From CAZJHX01 sp964545715 (GTDB lineage Bacteria > Myxococcota_A > UBA9042 > GCA-2863065): DNA of 16,477 bases. Positions 1-6,000 of the stretch are shown here, piece by piece. The position numbers and the translations under genes are program-made. The notes beneath the pieces were generated by a model. The model did not search any database. It was not told where the DNA came from and saw nothing but the letters and a program-made list of their open reading frames with translations. The stretch lies in the NCBI GenBank assembly GCA_964545715.1, contig CAZJHX010000204.1:1-16477 (forward strand). The letters are read 5' to 3'. Position 1 is the stretch's first letter. The number at the start of each line of letters is the position of its first letter.

Positions 1-1
1 T

Positions 2-3000
2 TCGACATTGAGCCTTTTGGCGGAGATACCTATCTGGTGCGGGCTGTGCCAGTCCAACGTCGAGTGTTTCGGTGGCCAGTGTGCGCAGCCTCAGTGCGTG
101 CCCCAGTGCGAGGGCAAGCAGTGCGGCGACGACGGGTGCGGCGGCGTCTGCGGCGTGTGTGATGCCGGGCTCAGCTGCGAGGGCGGGCAGTGCCTGAACC
201 TGTGCGTGCCCCAGTGCATTACCGTCAACGGCCAGCCCAAGCAGTGCGGCGACAACGGCTGCGGCGGCGTCTGCGGCGTGTGTCCCAGCGGTGCGTTCTG
301 CAACGGCGTGGCGTGTCAGGGCGGCGGGGACACCTGCAAGGGCATTTTGGACTGCGCGCTGGCCTGCTCGGGCGACATGTTGTCCTGCGCCAAAGAGTGC
401 GCAGCGGCGGCGCCGGGACCCGTAGCGGATGTCGCGCTGGCGTTGGGCGCCTGCCTGATCCAGGCGTGTGGGCCGGACGTGTCGGCACAGTGCTTTGCTA
501 AAGCGGTGGGCGGCGCCTGCTCGGCGGAGTTTGTGAAGTGCGTATCCTGCACGCCGCAGTGCACGGGCAAGGCCTGTGGTCCCGATGGTTGCGGCGGCTC
601 CTGTGGCACGTGCCCACCCGACGCCCAGTGCTCGCTGTCCAGCTCGGGCGGCAGCGTCTGTGTGGACGTGTGCGTGCCGCAGTGCGCCGGCAAGACCTGT
701 GGCGCGGACGGCTGCGGCGGCGTGTGTGGAGTGTGCGCGGGCGGCGCGAGCTGCGAGGCGGGCAAGTGCCTGACCACGTGTCAGCCCAGCTGTGCGGGCA
801 AGGCGTGCGGCGCCGATGGATGCGGCGGGCAGTGCGGCGTGTGTCCCAACGGTGGGCAGTGCTCTGACGGCAAGTGCATCTCGGTGTGCGTGCCGGCGTG
901 CGCGGGCAAGAGCTGCGGGGCCGACAGCTGCGGCGGCATCTGTGGCGTGTGTCCCGCCGGAGAGTTCTGTAACGGCGGTCAGTGCGAGGGGGCGTGCGCG
1001 CCGAGCTGCGTCAGCGCGGACGGCAACGTGCTGGAGTGCGGGCCGGACGGCTGCGGTGGGACATGCGGGGACTGCCCGGCCAGCACGGGCTGCCAGGCCG
1101 GCACCTGCATCGGCACCGGCAGCTGCGACGATCTGCTCGGCTGCATGCAGACCTGCATGGGTGACCAGACCTGCGAGGGCAACTGTCTGGATCAGGCGGC
1201 GCCCAACGCCAAAGTCCAGTTGGTGCAGCTGTTTACGTGCATCGGGGAGGTCTGCCAGGGCTCGCCCGGTGGCGGCTGCTTCTTCAAAGCGATCGAGGGT
1301 GAGTGCGCGCCGCAGTACAACAGCTGTACGGGGTGCACGCCGGTGTGCGTGGGCAAAAACTGCGGGCCGGACGGCTGCGGTGGCGACTGCGGAGAGTGCA
1401 CAGTGGGGACGACCTGTGACGCCGTTGCCGGGATCTGCACCTGCGTGCCTCAATGTGTGCTGAGCGACGGGACGCCCAAGGACTGCGGTCCGGATGGCTG
1501 CGGGGGCTCCTGCGGATCGTGCTTCGGCGGGCTTGTGTGCACCTTCCTGGGCACCTGCGAGTGTCTGCCGCAGTGCGTGGGCAAGAGCTGCGGGCCCGAT
1601 GCGTGCGGTGGTGACTGTGGCCAGTGTCAGCAGGGCGCCAAGTGCGACGCGGGCCAGTGCGTGGTCGGCTGTACGCCGCAGTGCGCGGGCAAGGCGTGCG
1701 GCGCGGACGGCTGCGGCGGCTCGTGCGGGGCGTGCCCCGGCAAAGAGGTGTGTGAGGTCGACCAGTGCGTGGCGCCGTGCTTCCCCACGTGCCTGAACAA
1801 GGAGTGCGGGGACAACGGGTGCGGCGGAAGCTGCGGCAAGTGCGGGTCGGGCGAGACGTGCAACTCGGACGGCTTCTGTTACGGCGCGCTAAGCTGCTCG
1901 GCGCTGATCGAGTGCTTCCAGGACTGCCCACCGCCCAAGTTCTTGTGCTTTAACGCGTGCCTGCCCGAGGGCTCCAAAGAGGGGCAGGAAGAGTTCTCGG
2001 ACGTCAGCGAGTGCATTCAAGAGCAGTGCCCGCCCGGGCCCGGCAACCCGCCCGGCTGCATTCCGCAGGCGATCGCCGGGCCGTGTCAGGACATCTGGCA
2101 GCAATGCGGGGAGTGCACGCCGGACTGCCTCAACAAAGAGTGCGGCCCCAACGGTTGTGACGGCTCGTGCGGAGACTGTCCGAACGGGCTGGCGTGCGAG
2201 GACTTTACCTGTGAGCTGACGTGCCAGCCGAGCTGCGCGGGCCAGCAGTGCGGGTCGGATGGTTGCGGGGGAAGCTGTGGCGGGTGCCAGGTGGGCTTCA
2301 CCTGCCAGCCCGACGGCAAATGCACGCCACCGTGTACGCCCAGCTGCGAGTCCCCGTTCGGGCCCAAGGCGTGTGGCGACGACGGCTGCGGCGGCAGCTG
2401 TGGGGAGTGCCCTGCGGGGACCGCGTGCGACGGCTTCCAGTGCGCGTCGGTGTGCGTGCCGCAGTGCTTTGCCAAGCAGTGCGGTGGTGATGGCTGTGGC
2501 GGCGTCTGCGGGACATGTCCGGCCGGGTTCAAGTGTGGGACTGCGGGGCTGTGCGAGCCGTCGTGCGTGCCGGATTGCTCCGGGGCGTCGTGTGGTTCGG
2601 ATGGCTGCGGCGGCATCTGTGGCCTGTGTCCCCCGGACACCGCGTGCCAGCTTGGGACGTGCATCGGCGATCTCAGCTGCCTGGATATCTGGAACTGCGT
2701 GTTCGGGTGTCAGGGCGACCAGAACTGCGAGGACACCTGCCTGGCGGACACGTCGCCCGAGGCCAAGCAGCAGTGGGTGACGATCTTCTCATGTGTAGTC
2801 GCCGAGTGTGGTCAGCCGCCCCAGGATGGCTGCGCGGGGCAGGCGATCTTGAATGGGGCGTGCTCGGAGGAGTTCGAGTCGTGTCTGGCCTGCACGCCCA
2901 GCTGCACCGGCAAGCAGTGCGGGGCAGACGGCTGCGGTGACGTGTGTGGTGAGTGTCCCCAGGGCTTCGCGTGCGGCAGCTTTGGCCTCTGTGAGTGTCA

Positions 3001-3469
3001 GCCGCAGTGCATCACGCCCTCGGGTCAGCAGAAGCAATGCGGCGCCGACGGGTGCGGCGGCGTATGCGGGTTCTGCCCGGTCGGCAGCGTGTGTGCGCCC
3101 GACGGGCAGTGCCTGGGCGACGTGGATCCGCCTTGCGAGCCCAGCTGCACCAATAAGGAGTGTGGCGGCGACGGCTGCGGCGGGTCGTGCGGCGCGTGTC
3201 CGGCGGACGAGGAGTGCGACTCGGGTCAGTGCGTCGAGGTGGAGCTGACGTGCGCCGAGATCGTGACCTGCACGTTTGGCTGCGGCGGCTTCGATCTCAG
3301 CTGCATGGCGGAGTGCTCCCAGCAGGGCTCCCCCGAGGCGCAGGGCAAATTCAATCTGATTCTGCCGTGCATCATCAACACGTGTGGCTTTAACCTGGGG
3401 CCCGAGTGCATCTTTGAGGCGCTCGCCAACGAGTGTTCCGACCAGTGGGAGAACTGCCAGGAGCCCTGA
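2..3469 (+). CDS. Giant cysteine-rich repeat protein, 5'-truncated by the window edge
   Basis: The frame is open from the first bases, and the first residues already include the tail of a Cys module. The TTG at 8 is therefore probably not the true start, and the N-terminus and any signal peptide lie upstream. About 1153 residues are visible (numbered from the TTG). They contain 20 complete modules of about 32-40 residues with the core CGxDGCGGxCGxC, preceded by a CxPxC pair and followed by CxxGxC, about 8 Cys each. Five copies of a different, longer Cys-rich domain separate the module clusters, at about residues 108-181, 371-443, 628-703, 889-962 and 1080-1151. The protein ends two residues after the last Cys, with no sorting signal or membrane anchor. 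Such Cys density implies disulfide bonding outside the cytoplasm, so it is likely a secreted or surface structural protein. That is inference, as no enzymatic motif is visible. The P450 gene follows directly, with one base between this stop and its likely start. Confidence 0.9.
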   Translation, partial: STLSLLAEIPIWCGLCQSNVECFGGQCAQPQCVPQCEGKQCGDDGCGGVCGVCDAGLSCEGGQCLNLCVPQCITVNGQPKQCGDNGCGGVCGVCPSGAFCNGVACQGGGDTCKGILDCALACSGDMLSCAKECAAAAPGPVADVALALGACLIQACGPDVSAQCFAKAVGGACSAEFVKCVSCTPQCTGKACGPDGCGGSCGTCPPDAQCSLSSSGGSVCVDVCVPQCAGKTCGADGCGGVCGVCAGGASCEAGKCLTTCQPSCAGKACGADGCGGQCGVCPNGGQCSDGKCISVCVPACAGKSCGADSCGGICGVCPAGEFCNGGQCEGACAPSCVSADGNVLECGPDGCGGTCGDCPASTGCQAGTCIGTGSCDDLLGCMQTCMGDQTCEGNCLDQAAPNAKVQLVQLFTCIGEVCQGSPGGGCFFKAIEGECAPQYNSCTGCTPVCVGKNCGPDGCGGDCGECTVGTTCDAVAGICTCVPQCVLSDGTPKDCGPDGCGGSCGSCFGGLVCTFLGTCECLPQCVGKSCGPDACGGDCGQCQQGAKCDAGQCVVGCTPQCAGKACGADGCGGSCGACPGKEVCEVDQCVAPCFPTCLNKECGDNGCGGSCGKCGSGETCNSDGFCYGALSCSALIECFQDCPPPKFLCFNACLPEGSKEGQEEFSDVSECIQEQCPPGPGNPPGCIPQAIAGPCQDIWQQCGECTPDCLNKECGPNGCDGSCGDCPNGLACEDFTCELTCQPSCAGQQCGSDGCGGSCGGCQVGFTCQPDGKCTPPCTPSCESPFGPKACGDDGCGGSCGECPAGTACDGFQCASVCVPQCFAKQCGGDGCGGVCGTCPAGFKCGTAGLCEPSCVPDCSGASCGSDGCGGICGLCPPDTACQLGTCIGDLSCLDIWNCVFGCQGDQNCEDTCLADTSPEAKQQWVTIFSCVVAECGQPPQDGCAGQAILNGACSEEFESCLACTPSCTGKQCGADGCGDVCGECPQGFACGSFGLCECQPQCITPSGQQKQCGADGCGGVCGFCPVGSVCAPDGQCLGDVDPPCEPSCTNKECGGDGCGGSCGACPADEECDSGQCVEVELTCAEIVTCTFGCGGFDLSCMAECSQQGSPEAQGKFNLILPCIINTCGFNLGPECIFEALANECSDQWENCQEP
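95..3237 (+). repeat. Tandem coding repeats: 20 CGxDGCGGxCGxC modules in clusters between longer Cys domains
   Basis: Cluster sizes between the longer domains are 2 (plus a partial module before position 95), 5, 5, 5 and 3. Typical module cores are CGDDGCGGVCGVC, CGADGCGGSCGAC and CGPDGCGGDCGEC. Variants that replace a core residue include CGADSCGG (module 6), CGPDACGG (10), CGPNGCDG (13) and CGADGCGD (18). Unit length varies because some modules carry an insertion between the CxPxC pair and the core. Unit boundaries keep the reading frame throughout, which fits growth by in-frame duplication. Confidence 0.85.
3459..3463 (+). promoter_or_regulatory. Shine-Dalgarno AGGAG of the P450 gene, pointing to an ATC start
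   Basis: AGGAG lies in the last codons of the upstream gene. Seven bases downstream is ATC at 3471, in the P450 frame and directly before the Ser-Thr-Thr-Tyr-Pro-Pro-Gly-Pro segment where P450 N-termini of this type begin. No ATG, GTG or TTG is in frame between 3417 and about 3630. The upstream stop TGA (3467-3469) sits inside the spacer, which would allow translational coupling. Confidence 0.5.
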
Positions 3470-3470
3470 C

Positions 3471-4811
3471 ATCAGCACGACCTATCCGCCCGGACCCCCG
3501 CCGCGTACCAACCTGCTTCAGACGCTCGCTTACTGGCGGGCGATCGGCGCCGATCCGGTCGCCTTTGTAGGCAAGCGGTTCGCGTCTTTTGGGGACACGT
3601 ATCACGCCCAAAACGGGGATGAGCACCTGTACGTGTTCAAGCACCCGGACCACGCGCACGAGGTGCTGGTCAGCAAGGCCGCCAGCTTTGAGAAGCGGCT
3701 GACGGGGCTCGATTACTTTGTGGGCAAGGGGCTGCTGACGTCCGAGGGCGACCTGTGGCGCCGCCAGCGACGGATGATCCAGCCGGCGTTTCATCGCAAG
3801 GCCATCGCGGACTACGGGCGCGTGATGGTGGCGTACAGCGCCGAGGCGACCTCGCGCTGGCGTGACGGCGAGACGCGTGATGTGGGCGACGACATGATGG
3901 CGCTGACCCTGCGGGTGGTGTGCAAGTGCCTGTTTGACCACGACAGCCGGGGCGAGACGGACGCGGTGGCGGACACCATGCGCGCCGTGCACAAGTACGC
4001 GGGTGGGCCGGAGCTGCTGCCCACCTGGGTGCCGACGCCGGGCCGCTATGCGATGAAGCGCGCGCGCGACCAGATGTGGCGCCTGATCGACGACATGGTG
4101 GCGCAGCGGCGTGCGGCGCCGGACGACGACGGCCCGCGTGGGGATCTGCTGTCGATGCTGCTAACGGCCACGGACGACGAGGGCGACGGGCAGGGCATGA
4201 GCGCACAGCTGCTGCGCGATGAGCTGGTCACGCTCTTTTTGGCCGGCCACGAGACCACCAGCCATGGCCTGACCTGGGCGCTGTACCTGTTGTCGCAGCA
4301 CCCGGACGTCGAGGCGCGGTTTCACGCGGAGCTGGCCCAGGTGCTGGACGGGCGCGACCCCGGCATGGACGACCTGAAGTCGCTGCCGCTGACCGGCTGG
4401 ATCGTGCAGGAGGCGCTGCGCATGTACCCGCCGGCCTACGCGCTGCCACGAAAGGCTGTGGCGGATGTGATGGTCGGCGAGTACGAGGTGCCGGCCGGCG
4501 CTGAAGTGATGGTCTGGCTGTACCACACGCACCACGACGCGCGCTGGTATCCCCAGCCCGAGGTGTTCAGGCCGGAGCGCTTTGCGCCGGACGCCGATCC
4601 CCCGCTCAACAAGCGCGCCTTTCTGCCGTTTGGCGGAGGCCGGCGGCTGTGCATCGGCAAGAGCTTCGCCGAGATGGAGATGGCGCTGGTTCTGGCGACG
4701 CTGTGCCGCCGATTCCGCTTTCAGCTCGACCCCAAACAGAGGGTCGCGATGTCCCCCCGGATCACGCTAACCCCCCGATACGGCATGAAGATGCAACTAA
4801 TCGCACGCTAG
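3471..4811 (+). CDS. Cytochrome P450 monooxygenase
   Basis: Heme-thiolate monooxygenase of about 446 residues, cytoplasmic, with no membrane anchor. Counting from the codon at 3471, all family signatures are present: the C-helix WxxxR (W96, R100), the I-helix oxygen-activation motif AGHETT (258-263), the K-helix ExxR (E314, R317), the PERF segment (368-371) and the heme loop FGGGRRLCIG (387-396) with C394 as axial ligand. Substrate and redox partner cannot be read from sequence, and no ferredoxin or reductase gene is in the window. The start is uncertain. GTG at 3384 or TTG at 3414 would overlap the clearly coding Cys domain of the upstream gene and add 19-29 low-complexity residues. A good AGGAG favours ATC at 3471 as a non-canonical start, or an ATG changed to ATC by mutation or sequencing error. 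It is likely co-transcribed with the preceding Cys-rich gene. Confidence 0.93.
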   Translation: MSTTYPPGPPPRTNLLQTLAYWRAIGADPVAFVGKRFASFGDTYHAQNGDEHLYVFKHPDHAHEVLVSKAASFEKRLTGLDYFVGKGLLTSEGDLWRRQRRMIQPAFHRKAIADYGRVMVAYSAEATSRWRDGETRDVGDDMMALTLRVVCKCLFDHDSRGETDAVADTMRAVHKYAGGPELLPTWVPTPGRYAMKRARDQMWRLIDDMVAQRRAAPDDDGPRGDLLSMLLTATDDEGDGQGMSAQLLRDELVTLFLAGHETTSHGLTWALYLLSQHPDVEARFHAELAQVLDGRDPGMDDLKSLPLTGWIVQEALRMYPPAYALPRKAVADVMVGEYEVPAGAEVMVWLYHTHHDARWYPQPEVFRPERFAPDADPPLNKRAFLPFGGGRRLCIGKSFAEMEMALVLATLCRRFRFQLDPKQRVAMSPRITLTPRYGMKMQLIAR

Positions 4812-4847
4812 CTGCATTATTTTCCACGTAAACATAACGGCGTAAGC

Positions 4848-4853
4848 TATACT
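4848..4853 (+). promoter_or_regulatory. Possible -10 element (TATACT) upstream of the small lipoprotein gene
   Basis: TATACT, one base off TATAAT, lies in an AT-richer stretch (4811-4860) between the P450 stop and the lipoprotein ribosome site. No convincing -35 hexamer is found 16-18 bases upstream. TTTCCA at 4821-4826 is too far away, with a 21-base spacer. It is plausible as a separate promoter because the 74-base gap and change of function argue against simple read-through. Confidence 0.3.
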
Positions 4854-4885
4854 TGTTCAGTAGGGGTTCCTGAACCGGAGGAAGA

Positions 4886-5491
4886 ATGGCGAGGCTTATC
4901 AAGACGACATTGGTCGTGTCCGCGGCGCTGGCGCTTGCGGCATGTGGGGTGGCGCAAGACGCAACCGGCCACATCGAGACCATCCAAGACAACAGCAACG
5001 ACGATCGCACGGCGCCCAGCGAGGCGCTGCAGCCCGATCTCAACACATACGAAGCGCCGCTGATGCTGGGTGACGGCGTGCTCGCCGGTGACTACGGCGG
5101 CGTGGCGTTTCCGACCGAGACCGTCGCGGACGTGTCCGGCTACGCGGACTGGGGCTTTGCCCAGATCGAGGTCCTGGCCGTAAACGGTGACGGCGCCGGG
5201 ATGGTGCTGCTGGACTTCTTCGAGGATCCGCGCAGCCTCTCGCCCGGCACGGTGATGACCTACTCCTGGGACGAGTGGGACGCCATCGTCATGGCGGTCG
5301 GCTGCGCCGGCGCCGAGCCCGGTGACTGGGCGTACGACGATCTGGCCGCCGAGGTGACCGTGTCGGTCGAGCAGAAGCGGCCCGGTCTGAACGTGATCCA
5401 CTTCGTCGCGAGCTTCAGCGACGACTATGGTTACGGGTGGGGCGAGTACGACGGCACGTACTCCGGCAGCTTCGAACTGACCGTTCCTTAG
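4886..5491 (+). CDS. Small acidic putative lipoprotein, function unknown
   Basis: The product is 201 residues. The ATG is well supported by GGAGG at 4877-4881. The N-terminus is a lipoprotein signal peptide: positive start (R3, K6), hydrophobic core, and lipobox L17-A18-A19-C20. Residue +2 is Gly, not Asp, so outer-membrane sorting is expected by the E. coli rule, which may not hold here. The mature part begins with a polar, probably disordered Asn/Asp-rich linker. It continues as an acidic domain rich in Asp, Gly and aromatic residues with alternating hydrophobic stretches, ending in a YDGTYSGSFELTV strand-like tail, so a beta-sandwich is likely. I recognise no family and no catalytic motif. 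It stands alone, 74 bases after the P450 and 53 bases before the next gene. Confidence 0.85.
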   Translation: MARLIKTTLVVSAALALAACGVAQDATGHIETIQDNSNDDRTAPSEALQPDLNTYEAPLMLGDGVLAGDYGGVAFPTETVADVSGYADWGFAQIEVLAVNGDGAGMVLLDFFEDPRSLSPGTVMTYSWDEWDAIVMAVGCAGAEPGDWAYDDLAAEVTVSVEQKRPGLNVIHFVASFSDDYGYGWGEYDGTYSGSFELTVP

Positions 5492-5520
5492 ACGTCCGCT
5501 CCCGGACTCTCGCTCCCGGC

Positions 5521-5526
5521 CATAAT
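5521..5526 (+). promoter_or_regulatory. Possible -10 element (CATAAT) just upstream of the 129-aa gene
   Basis: CATAAT matches five of six bases of TATAAT and sits in a short AT-rich patch. Transcription would begin near 5533, leaving only about a dozen bases before the ATG at 5545. I see no -35 box and no Shine-Dalgarno sequence before that ATG, so a very short leader is possible. Confidence 0.3.
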
Positions 5527-5544
5527 TAATGCTACGCACAATCC

Positions 5545-5934
5545 ATGAAGGCAACGCGGGTGGGGTCCGTCGAAGGGGCGCGTTTGACGCAATTCGTGAC
5601 GCTGGCGCGCGGCCACGCCTCGCTGACCCTGCCTATCGCGCAGGTGCCTGATCTCCTTGCAGTTATCAATGAGGTCGTCGAGGGCGAGGCCCACATCACG
5701 GTGGCGCCTGCGCCCAGGCGCGGGCAGCTGTGGAAGGCGGCGCGAGCGTTTCTGGAGAGCAGCCCCCGAGCGATCTCGTTTCGGGCGATCCTGCAGGCGG
5801 TGGCGCCGGGACGGGGTGATGAGCTGGCTCACAGTCTGCGTGTGGTTCTCGGCCGGCGTGTGGCAGCGGGGGATGTAACCCGAACGGATGCGGGACGTTA
5901 TCGCCTGGCGCCCGGAGCGCGCCCCGACGCGTAG
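5545..5934 (+). CDS. Small hypothetical protein with a possible winged-helix C-terminus
   Basis: 129 residues, no signal peptide or membrane segment, so cytoplasmic. Residues about 10-50 alternate short strands and a helix (LTQFVTLARGHASLTL, then PDLLAVINEVVE). This vaguely resembles strand-strand-helix units of small nucleic-acid-binding proteins such as the PC4/Pur-alpha type. Residues about 62-122 are basic and helical, ending with DAGRYRLA, which reads like the wing strand of a winged-helix domain. Both resemblances are by eye. The basic C-terminal half and lack of export signal make a DNA- or RNA-binding role conceivable. No ribosome site is seen before the ATG. Codon use is typical of the window, which supports a real gene, but the start and function are unsure. 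Confidence 0.6.
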   Translation: MKATRVGSVEGARLTQFVTLARGHASLTLPIAQVPDLLAVINEVVEGEAHITVAPAPRRGQLWKAARAFLESSPRAISFRAILQAVAPGRGDELAHSLRVVLGRRVAAGDVTRTDAGRYRLAPGARPDA

Positions 5935-6000
5935 CCTCCTGGCGCGCCCGCCCGAAAAACCAATGGACTACATGAGCTTATGGGGGGTATAGGAAGTCTT

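Noticed and set aside
95..3237. CRISPR-like regular repeats
   Set aside because: The repetition is in-frame coding of Cys modules with variable unit length and no unique spacers.
5494..5507. Hairpin GTCCG-CTCC-CGGAC after the small lipoprotein as a terminator
   Set aside because: Only five pairs and no T-run follows, so it does not meet the pattern of an intrinsic terminator.
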